Positions 11,113 through 23,100 of a stretch of DNA of 64,000 nt are shown here, one piece after another. The notes below the pieces were generated by a model. That model saw only the letters and a program-made list of their open reading frames with translations, ran no database searches and was not told the origin of the DNA. This DNA comes from Endomychus coccineus. Its lineage: Eukaryota; Arthropoda; Insecta; Coleoptera; Endomychidae. Every line of letters starts with the position of its first letter. Positions within the stretch are counted from its first letter, which is position 1. The translations under genes and the position numbers were made by a program. The stretch covers positions 163,493,111 through 163,557,110 of the forward strand of contig OY294069.1 in NCBI GenBank assembly GCA_958510875.1, in the 5' to 3' direction.

Positions 11113-14100
11113 ATGGCCGAAATCGATGATTTATTTGACTGCTTCGACGAGGCATCCGATACAGGTGAAATTAAAGAGAAGTTGGAGTCATCAGATTGCG
11201 ATAATATTTCAGACAGGTAACATTAAGCTATTATAACCTCTGAAAACACGTTAATCGACATTTTTTTAGAATTGCAGATGTTGATGTAAAAGGTACCAAA
11301 CGTGAAAACGATAAAAATGAAGAATCTACACCTAAAAGAATCCGACAGGATGAGGAAGAGGGTGTTAATGTTGACGATATAAAGTAGGACGCATTGTATA
11401 CAACCACAAAAATATTTTTCAATATATGATTTCAGTTTTGAGGAATTGAAAAACAGGATTATAGTCCATACTATAGAGTCGATAGAGTCTTGCTCACATG
11501 AAGTAGCTTACCCCCCTGGGCAACCATATACACCATTAAAACAATCTCGTGGGGACCCTGTGAAAACTTATTCTTTTCCTTTGGATCCATTTCAGAAAGA
11601 ATCTATCTTATGTGTAGATAATAATCAGTCAGTATTAGTATCTGCACACACATCGGCAGGAAAAACTGTGATAGCTGAGTAGGTTGGAAATTTTGTTATA
11701 TATTTACACTTGTTGAATTCTATATATCCGGATGTTTCAAAATTGTTTAGTAATTTCTATTGATAAACTGAACACACATAATAGTTGAGTATGTTTTGAA
11801 GTTTCGTTATGTATTTACACTTGTTGAATTCCTCATATCCGGTTGTTACAAAATCGTTCAGTATTTTCTGTTGATAGACCGAACACACATTCCGTTACAT
11901 CCGATTTGATGCAAGAATTTCATAATCATATGATAATTATAAGTACACATTAGTGTTATTAGTCTTTCTGGGAGTTCATAAAATTGATTCTTTGCTGTGT
12001 AATAGAATATACAATAGTGATGTAAAACCTTCCTAATGAATTTTTATTTTCTGATAAAGATTCTTGAACCACGTATGAATTATATATAAATTCTCGAGAA
12101 ATAGGTCACATTAACACTTTGCTTTATATTTTAGTCTTTACGTACGTTTCGGTCTCACGACCATCATCAGAAGACTTATTACGTCGTGAGACCGAAACGT
12201 ACGTAAAGACGAAAATATAAAGCATAAGTGTTAATGTGACCTATTTCTCGAGAATTTATATATAATTCATACGTGGTTGAAGAATCTCTATTAGAAAATA
12301 AAAAGTCTTTACGTACGTTTCGGTCTCACGACCATCATCAGAAGACTTATTACGTCGTGAGACCGAAACGTACGTAAAGACGAAAATATAAAGCATAAGT
12401 GTTAATGTGACCTATTTCCCGAGAATTTATATTTTCGAAAACCCTATCGATTGATAGGAAGTTCAATTTTGAAGTGGGTAGGAAAAAAATTATTTTGATC
12501 AGTGATTGCATGCTGGAAATGGGAAACCAACATTCTGAAACCATTTTCTCAACCCTTTAGATTTAACAATTTTGAAATTGAATTTAGTGATACAATGAAA
12601 CAAATTTTTGTAATAAAAAATTAATTTTAAAATGCATTTGATAGAAATTGTATCATACTTGCAGACTCAATCCTAGATCTGATCTGGATTCTTTTCCAAA
12701 CCCTGAAAAATTTCATGAAACATTTTATCGATAAATCAAAAGAATCGTTCATAGGCTGTTTCAGGGGAATACTGTATAGTTATTTAGTTCCTAATTTTGA
12801 CACCAAGGTGTAGAAAATACATAAATGCAGCACATTTTACAACATTTATCTTCTGAAGCATTTCTATAAAAGAATCCTACATTTGAAGAAATGATCTCTA
12901 TTACTTCATAAATTTCTAGAAATTTGAAGAAAAAAATTTTATATAGTGTTGTATTGTTGGAAATCTATTTTGAAAGATCATTTCTCTGAGCAATATAATA
13001 AAATTTAGATTTTAATATTAACATTGTACCGGGATATCAAAAATTATCTTGGTCAAGGGTGGTTGTGGAATCTAAAACGTGTGTCTTACTTTACATTTGA
13101 AATAATTATGTCACTGTCACACTGACATCAATAACCTACAAATTTCATACCTATTTATTTCAGTTGTAAAACAATAATGAATACAAATTAATATAGTAAT
13201 TAAAATTGTCGAAATGTTAACTTTGAACCTTTTAAAAGGTCGGGATAGCCACAAACCGGGTCGAAAACGGTTTTAAAATAGTTAATTTTCGATAAATGGA
13301 ATGACGTTCACGTGAGAAGCCCGTAGCTCGCGAGTTGGAAAGTTAGGAACATAGAACTTCTTTAAGAGGACTTTTCGCATGCGGTTTTCGCTCCATGTCG
13401 TTAGTTTATGAACGGGGCCAACTAAATAGCATAGTCTCGGGCCCCAAAATGTCGATTAAATAGGAAAATTTAATTAAAATAGAAGCATGTACTCTCAGGT
13501 CTCAACTGACGCGTAGCGAGCTCCTCGAGGCATATGTCAAAATGATTTCGTTCGTAGCTAATTACATAGGACGTCTGGCGTTCATGCAATTATGTTTTTA
13601 GATAATTCGAACCTTCTAATTTCGATAGGCCAAGTGAAAATCCCGGAGTCTGAAGCGCTAGAGACTTCTGAGTGTTATAACATAGATATAAAATTGCGAA
13701 ATTTCGCACTTTTAGAAACTTCAAATTAATTAATTTGACACAAGTAAAGACACACGTTTTAGATTCCACAACCACCCTTGACCAAGGTAATTTTTGATAT
13801 CCCGGTACAATATTTCCATTTCATGTCCATATTTTCATCAGCACACACTACTTATTTAATTTCATTGTTATTGAAATCTTATGTCTTCTGAGAAATAGTT
13901 TTGCCAGTATTATATGATAGGATAAAGAAATTTGATCATGAAAGTGTTTAAAACTCTTTTGTTTAGTTGAGTAGTATATTTATGTGTGAATGTTAGATTT
14001 CTGTCTTATCAAGTTCTGCTAAATCACTGCTGTTCAATTGTTTATTTAAACAATCATGACTCACTTTGATTAAGGCATATTGTTATGGTTCATTTGTGTA

Positions 14101-17100
14101 GGTGACATAACTAGTATATACTTTCATTTTAGATATGCTATAGCAGTTTCTCTGAAAAATAAACAAAGAGTTATTTACACAACTCCAATCAAGGCATTAT
14201 CTAATCAGAAATACAGAGAATTTTTGGATGAATTTAAAGATGTGGGATTGGTAACAGGAGATGTCACTATCAACCCTACAGCATCATGTCTTATCATGAC
14301 AACTGAGGTGAGTACCTACATAATTTTTGGTATTAATGGTAAATAATTACTAAAATAAATGGTAGAAGTTACATTTTGACGCCTTATTTAGGTGCATTAC
14401 TTTCCCTTATAGTCCAGGCTATGAACCGAAAAAAAAAACATGTAAAATTTGTTTGCATTAGCTTCAGGAGGTTCTCAGGACCATTCATACACCTTAAAAC
14501 CTCTAACCCCAACCCCACCCATTGGGGGCGAAAATGCCTCGAAATCTTCAAGTCTTGAGTTGTATTTTCTACAAAAAAGGTATTTTGGCATTTCGAGTGC
14601 ACCTAGGAGGTTTTTTGGGTCGCTGAACACGAATCCGTAGCCAGATTTACTTAAAATCCATCGAAGGGGTGCTAAAATCGACGAAATTGGCCAATTTCGC
14701 TCCCCTATATGTTATTTAGCAATTTACGTGTTTTAGGCATTTCGAATGCACCAAGGAGTTATTTTGGGTCGCTGAATACGATTCCGAAGCCAGATTTACT
14801 CGAATATCATCGTAGGGGTGTGAAAATTACAAAAATGGCTAATTTGACACGCTTCTAAATTTTTAATATTTTTGCATTATTTTAAAATTACTTCGAAGTA
14901 AATCGAATTCAGCGACCCAAAAAACCCCCTTGGTGCATTCGAAATGCCAAAAACACGTAAAATGCAAATTAACATAAAGGGGTGCAAAATTGGCCAATTT
15001 TGTCGATTTTACCACCCCTACGATGGATTGCAAGTAAATGTGGCTACGGATTCGTGACCAGCGACCCAAAAAAAAACCTTGGTGCATTCGAAATGCCTAA
15101 AACACGTAAATTGCAAAATATCGTATTAGGAGTGTGAAATTGGCCAATTTTGTCGATTTGACCACCCCTACGATAGATTGCAAGTAAATCTGGCTACGGA
15201 TTCGTGTTCGGCGGCCCAAAAAAACAATTCAAGACTTGGAGATTTCGGGGCATTTTCGCTCCCAATGGGTGGGGTTGGGGTTCCCAAGAGGTTTTAAGGT
15301 GTATGAATGATCTTGAGAACCTCCTGAAGCTAACGCAAAAAAAAATTTTTGATTCGAACTAACATGTTTTTTTAAAATTATAACTAAAATCCCGGTTCAC
15401 AGCCGGGACTATTAGAATGTTTTCAATTTACATAATAGTCTAGGAGCCAGAGTGATATTGATGGTCTGAACATTAACCCGATGCCACTATGGTTTATCGT
15501 TAGAGGACGGTTCAATGACCAATTCATCTCACAGATCGAATTTTCGCCGGCTGCTAGATCTCGAGATACAGCCTCCGCAAATTGTTTATTTGACTGGAGG
15601 TTAACCGTTATCAAACTTGAAAGCATGCCATTCTTATACACTTCCACCATGTGCCATCATTTTTTATCGTGCCCGTTTATCAGGCTGACCAGTTAAAATT
15701 GGACCGAAAATGGACTGCAAGTTAACCCTCCCAAACCTGGTGGAAAATGTTCATTGGTGTTGGCAATTGCTAATATATCCTACGCCATCAAAAGTTATCG
15801 GTCCATTTCCGAGTATTATTTGGACCAAAAACGGTATTTTTTCTCATTTTGTGACTAAACTTTGCGGATTACAAGGTAACACGATGGCATCATGTTAAAT
15901 AACTTTATTGGAGGTCAAATGAAGATTTAAAATTATTGCCATCACTCCTTGCCTATTTCAACCCGCCAAAACCCCATAAAACCACCCCCTAAAAAAATAT
16001 GAATAATATGGATGATATGACCAATTTTATGATAAATTAGTCAATTATTGAGATTCTGGCTGGGTTTAAAATCGTAACGGCCGTTTTAAATTTTTGTTTT
16101 GCTTTGGGGAGTGGTTTTGGGGGGGTTGAAATAGGCAAGGAGTGATGGCAATAATTTTAAATCTTTATTTGACCTTCAATAAAGTTATTTAACATGGTGC
16201 CATCATGTTACCTTGTAATACGCAAGGTTTAACCACAAATTGAGAAAAAAACATTTTTGGTGCAAATAATAGTCAATTACTCGGAAACGGAGAGATAACT
16301 TTTGATGGCATAGGGTATCAACAATTGCCAACACCATGAACATTTTCCACCAGGTTTTGGGAGGGTTAACTTGCAGTACATTTTCGGTTTTTTATCGGAC
16401 ACGATAAAAAATGATGGCACATGGTGGAAGCGTATAAGAATGGCATGCTTTTCAAGTAACCGCAACTTGAAAGGGTTCAACCTCCAGTCAAAAAATAAAC
16501 AATTTGCGGAGGCTGTACCTCGAGATCTAGCAGCCGGCGAAAATTCGGTCTGTGAGATGAAATGGTCATTGAACCGTCCTCTAACGATAAACCATAGTGC
16601 CATCGGGTTAATCTTCAGACCATCAATATCGCTCTGGTTCATAGACTATAAGTACATATTTAAATAAATGTTAAATATTCAGCACAAAATAGAGAGATGT
16701 TAATTCCCTAAAAATCGTACACGTTTTATTCGGTGTATATGATTGAATAATTTTTTTTTATAGATTCTACGTAATATGTTGTATAGAGGATCGGAAATAA
16801 TGCGAGAAGTTGGCTGGGTTGTATTTGACGAAATTCATTATATGAGGGACAAAGAAAGAGGTGTCGTGTGGGAGGAAACCCTCATTTTGCTACCGCACAA
16901 TGTACATTTCGTATTTTTATCAGCCACCATTCCGAATGCAAGACAATTCGTCGAATGGGTTGCTCATTTGCATCAACAACCATGCCATGTCGTCTATACT
17001 GATTACCGGCCTACGCCATTGCAACATTTTGTTTATCCCGCGGGAGGAACTGGAATACATATGGTGGTCGATGAATCGGTAAGTTTCTTCTTGACTACTT

Positions 17101-20100
17101 TGCTTCATTACATTGTTATTTATATAATATACCCCAAAACTAGGAACCAGATGTGGGCAATTCTAAATTAAATCAGACGGCCAAGGGGGGGGGGGGGAGG
17201 TGGGTGTTGCGAAACTTCCCGGGACAATTTTTTTCCGTTTCTACATCGTATTTGAACTTGTTTACTGGCATATAGAGATTAAAATAACCTTTAAAAAGTT
17301 TTTTATGAGTTTTTCCAATTCTTTGGGTTGTTTTTCAAAGAAATGTCAAAAAACTGTTTTTGACCCCAGAAATCGACATTTTATAATGAATAAACGTCCA
17401 TGAAGTCATTTCCGGTCGGAAATTGGCCGCTGAATCCGAAAATGGTATCAGTTTCCTTACATAACCCATCATTTTCTATTCATTGGCTGATTTTCGGCAA
17501 AATACCCTTTTTTTGACGGCGTCATATCGTTATGAGAATTCTTCTGACTAAATGGTCGAAAAATCGTAAAAACGACAAAAACCGATATTACTGTACTAAA
17601 ATCTGTCGTCAGGTCGCTGACAAGTCTTTTTTTGGGACATATGACCCCGGAATCGGATTCAGCGGGAAATTGTACGATAAGAAAACAGTTCTCGAACGTC
17701 ATCCAACAGTTTTACACTCCAGTATACCATTAATTTTACGTCAAAAACCAGGTAAAGGTAATTTACTTCCAGTTTTTGACCTTTTTCGACCTCAAAGTTG
17801 CAGAATTTAGAATTGTAAGTAGGATATTTGGATTACTTGGACAATTTTCGATCGAAAACATGCTATTACATTATTTTTTAAAATATTTTGGTGCTTTGGA
17901 AAAGCAGTTTGAAAAAAAGCTTTTTGGTAGCTGCAAATCTAGAGACGTTTTTTTGTAATGTTTGAAGTTTGTTTCTTAAAACTTTAAATCGACTAAAATC
18001 GTGATCAAAATTACTGATTTTGATATAAAATTTCCCAAGCATTCTGATTTTGACAATTTTTCAATCCTACATGATGACGCAGAGCCACAAAATTACTAAA
18101 TTACACTAATTTATATTCGGTTTCGTTGTTTTGCCTCCTATTTTTTGCGCTTTGTTGAATTTTGTGGCTCTGGGTCATCATGTGGAATTGAAAAATTGTC
18201 TGATTCAGATTGCTTGGGAAATTTTACATCAAAATCAGTCATTTTAATCACGATTTTAGCCGATTTAAAGTTTTAAGAAACAAACTACAAACATTACAAA
18301 AAACGTCTTCAGATTTGCAGCTACCAAAAATCTTTTTTTCAAACTGCTTTTCCAAAGCACCAAAATATTTAAAAAATAATGTAATAGCGTATTTTCGATC
18401 GAAATTGTCCAAGGAATCCAAATATCCTACGATTCTAAATTCTGCAACTTTGAAATCGGAAAAGGTCAAAAACTGGAACAAAATTACGTTTACCTGTTTT
18501 TTTGGCGTAAAATTAATGGTATACTGAAGTGTAAAAAATGTTGAATGACGTTCGGGAACTGTTTTCTTTTCGTAAAATTTCCCGCTGAATCCGATTCTGA
18601 GGTCATATGTCCCAAAAAAAGATTTGTCAGCGACCTGACGGCAGATTTTTGTACAGTAATATCGGTGTTTTGTCGTTTTTTTTAAGTTTTTTCGACCTCT
18701 AAAATCCATTTAGTCAGAAGAATTCTTATTATATCGTAAAGCTGAGGTAAAAACACGCAGATTTAGCAAAGAAACATTTTTTCAATTGGCTGCTCACACC
18801 GTTATGACGCCGTAAAAAAAAGGAATTTTGCCGAAAATCAGCCAATAGATATAAAATGATACGTTATGGAAGGAAACTGACACCATTTTCGGATTCAGCG
18901 GCCAATTTTCGATCGGAAATGACATCTTGAACATTTATTTACTATAAAATGTCGATTTCTGGATTCAAAAACAGTTTTTTTGCATTTTCATTGAGAAACA
19001 ACCTAAAAAATTGAAAAAATTCATAAATACTCTTAAAGGGTATGGTTTTAAATATTGTTAATTAGTTCATTGTATTTGTTTATTATTAAGTATGTATAAT
19101 TTAAAGTAAGTGATATTTCCTATTCTTGTTTAAGTTAGTTATAAGTTATGGCTCATGCCCCTCCATTATTACCACTCTCAACCCGGATTTACCCTCTTGT
19201 CGAGGAACCAGGTAGAAAATGTGTAGTTAAGAAAAGATGTAGCAGCCTGCTAGTACAGTTTTTAAAACCTCTTGAAAGAGTCCAAAATTATCTATTTAAA
19301 TAAATGTTATTGTTTGAAAACAGTTTTAATTAATCCAGAAAAGACCCATGAAAATACAGTCCACTCGATCGATTGATGGTGAAAACGAATCATTGGTCCT
19401 ACGATACCGGATGCGAAAATAATTAAGATTTCCTGCCACGTGATGATGTTTGATGTTTGAATGCAGTTGGCGACGATTATTTTCTGATATAAATGTGAGT
19501 TCCTTTGTTATCCTTTAGATTTGTGTATGTATTCAATTTGTTTAAAAGGGTTTACAGATTCTTCAGGTTAAGATTGTTTCTCGATGCTTTATTATTACAT
19601 GATTAATATAATATGATTTATTAATGCTTCTGGATTTACTTAAATAGTTTATAGATGATAAATTGATATATAGAGGCTGATTAGATTGATGATATAGATT
19701 TGAATAATGATTCACAGATACGTTTGTTTATAAAGTTTATTACTTTAATTTAAGATTTGATTATAAGATTAACAGTTTTTCTGTTGATTATTTAAAATTG
19801 AGATTTGTAGTGAATGAATTACGTTTAATCAAAATGGATGCCTTGATTAGGAAAAGGGGTTGCATTAAAAGCAAACTAACCACTCTTTCAAAATCAGTAG
19901 ATTTATTATATGATCAGATAAAAGTTGATAGTAATCAAGATATTGAAAAGATTACGATGTTAGAATTGAAAATTGAGAGACTAAAACATATTATTGTTGA
20001 ATTCGATCAAGTTCAAAATGAAATCGAAAATGAGTGCGATGAGCAATTATTGAATGAACAGTTAGAAGAGAGGGAGTCATTTTGTGATAAATATGAAACT

Positions 20101-23100
20101 ATTTTGGCGAGAACAGCATGTTTATTAAAAAGTAGATCTGATTCTGATCTAGCGCCACCTTCTCAAGCTGCTCAATCAAAAAAGCTACCTATTAAATTAC
20201 CTGTTATAGACTTGCCACATTTTGATGGCTCGTATGAAGGATGGTTAAATTTCAAAGATATATATCAGTCCTTAATTCACGAAAATGTAGAAATTAACGA
20301 TATACAAAAATTTCATTATTTACGAGCAAGTCTCAATCCCTCAGCTTTCAAAATTATAGGGTCTGTTGAATTATCAGCAAGTAATTATGAAGTAGCTTGG
20401 AGTATGTTATGCAATAGATTTGATAAAAAGATGTTATTAGTGTCTACACATATCCAAGGATTGTTTGAGATACCATTGATTAGAAAGGATTCATTTGTAG
20501 AGTTGCGAGAATTGATAGATACTTTGTTCAAACATTTGGGTGCATTGAATAATCTGAATGTAGATACTAAAAATTGGGATTTGTTGTTAATATATATTGT
20601 CAATTCAAAACTAGATAAAACTACCCAGTCCGAATGGGAAAAGATGAAAAAGAATGAATTTCCCACATTAAATGAATTTACCACGTTTATATCAGATAGA
20701 GCTGATACAATTGAATCAATAGCTTATAACGTTAATAAAGATATTAGTAAATTCAAAGGTCATGCAGATGTTAAACAAAAATCAACTAAAAGTTTTCTTA
20801 GTAATCAGAGTAGTTCAAATAAGATAATTAAATGCAACTTTTGTAGCAAGACAGGTCATAAAATTTATACTTGCAAGATGTTCATTGATTTAGATGTTTC
20901 CGAACGCGTGAAACGTATTAATGATTTGAAATTGTGCCACAATTGTTTATGTAAAGACCATAGTGCAAATTCGTGCAAGTCAAAACCTTGTTTTTCATGC
21001 AACCAAAAGCATAGTAGATTACTACACACAGATGTTGAGACAAGGGTCGCATTTACAAGCACACTCAAATCTCATGTCCTTTTACCTACTGCGAAGGTTT
21101 TCGTTGTTGATTTTTATGGCAATAAACACGTTTGTTATGCTGTATTAGATTCTGGTTCCCAGTCTAATTTTGTTACACAAAATCTCGTTTCGAAACTGAA
21201 TTTACATCAAACAAACATAGATATTTCAGTTTCAGGTATCGGTTCAGGAATTACTATTGATAAAAAATGTATCGTAAATGCACAATCTATGATCAACGAT
21301 TTCTGTTTGAATTTGGATTGCTTAGTTTTACCCAAAATTACTGACTATTTACCTAGCCAGTATTTAGATATTTCAAGTTTAAAAATGCCGACAAACATTA
21401 TGTTGGCGAATCCTGAATTTTATGAGCCCAATAATATAGATTTGTTGATAGGGGTCTCGACCTTTTGGGACGCTTTAAAATCTCACAAAATAGTTCTAGG
21501 TAAAGGTTTAGTTCTACAACAAACCATATTCGGTTATATTGTTGGCGGCAATTTGCCAGATGTCTCTACAGATTCGAAAGAAACCAAATGTTTATTATCG
21601 GTAGATTTCGTAAACTTAAATCAATCATTACAAAAATTCTGGATGGTTGAACAGATTGATGAGAAATGTAAATTATCTAATGATGATCTGAAATGTGAAA
21701 ACATATTTAAGGAGACATTCTCGCGAGATCTAAACGGTAGATTTATTGTTAAAATACCGTTAAAACATGACGTTACTAGTTTAGGGAATTCAAAAGAATT
21801 AGCTGTAAAAAAGCTAATGTCTCTTGAAAGAAAGTTTGAAAAGTTTCCACATTTTGAAATAGATTATAAGGATTTTATGCGTGAGTATTTGGAAATGGGA
21901 CATATGAGTTTAATTAATGACGATGTTGATAAAAAAATATCATATTTTATGCCCCATCATTTAGTTATGAAAGAAGATAGCCTCACAACCCGCGCTAGAG
22001 TTGTATTCAACGGTTCAGCTCCGACATCAAATGGAGTTTCATTAAATGACATTCAATATGTAGGTCCCCAAATTTTGAGTAGTTTATTTAATATATTGAT
22101 CAAATTTAGACAATTTCCGTACGTAGTTTCATCGGACATAACGAAAATGTACCGTCAAGTCTTAATTGATCGTGAGGACAGGTGTCTTCAGAGAATTGTT
22201 TGGAGATTTGATAAGTCGGAAAACATTAAAGTATTCGAACTAAATACGGTTACCTATGGCACCGCGAGTGCACCTTACCTAGCAATGAGGTGTTTACACC
22301 AACTTGCCGATGAATTTAGAGATGAATTTCCTGTTGCAAGTCAAATGATATTAGAGAATTTCTATGTAGATGATTTTATAGCTGGATTTTCAGATGAAAG
22401 GGATGCAATTGAAATTTGTAATCAGATTTCTTATATTTTGGGTACGGGATGTTTTGTTTTAAATAAATGGCGGTCTAATAGTGCACACATTTTAAACAAT
22501 TTTCAATCAATTAATAAAACCACAGAAACTCTTAAAATATGTGACAAAGATACAAAATGTTTAGGTATACAATGGTGTTGTACAAACGATCACTTATCAT
22601 TTAAATTCACTGATGATGAACAGATTTCAGAAAAATGCTCAAAACGAAGTATATTGTCACAAATTTCGAAGTTATATGATCCGTTAGGTTTATTATCACC
22701 TTGTATAATAATTGCTAAAAGGTTAATTCAAAGATTATGGTCGTTAAAACTTGATTGGGATGATGAACTTCCCGATAATTTAATTAGGAAATGGCATTTA
22801 TTTTACAAGGAATTGATAATTTTAAATACCTTAAATATTCCTAGATTTGTCATGATCGAAAAACCAGCAAAAGTTCAATTATTTGGTTTTTCAGATGCTA
22901 GCCAACGGTCTTATGGAGCAGTAGTTTATATGAGATCAATCAATGAAAATAATGAGATAAAAGTATCTTTACTTTGTTCAAAGTCAAAAGTAGCTCCATT
23001 GAAATCGTTGACTATGCCGCGTTTAGAATTGTTAGCTGCATTGATGCTATCCCGATTAATGAAAGTCTTATCGGAATGCGTAATGTATGAATTCGATTGT

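Larger units (their letters stand above)
12041..12434 (-). mobile_element. Palindromic hammerhead-bearing repeat, with partial second copy
   Basis: The first unit (about 12041-12303) has inverted ends: TTTATTTTCTGATAAAGATT... and ...AGAATCTCTATTAGAAAATAAA. Inside these lies AATAGGTCACATTAACAC, also inverted. Its core is a hammerhead on the minus strand followed by an inverted half copy lacking the catalytic CUGAUGA. The core and right half are then repeated at 12305-12434. The same family recurs at about 29940-30200, 43900-44037 and 45605-45915. No ORF. Confidence 0.8.

Noticed and set aside
16277..16667. Overlapping ORFs of 121 and 98 codons on opposite strands
   Set aside because: They lie in the right arm of a fold-back element and mirror the left-arm ORFs; there is no family resemblance.
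18210..18709. ORFs of 105 and 153 codons
   Set aside because: They lie in the arm of the large palindrome, and antisense and mirrored frames explain them.
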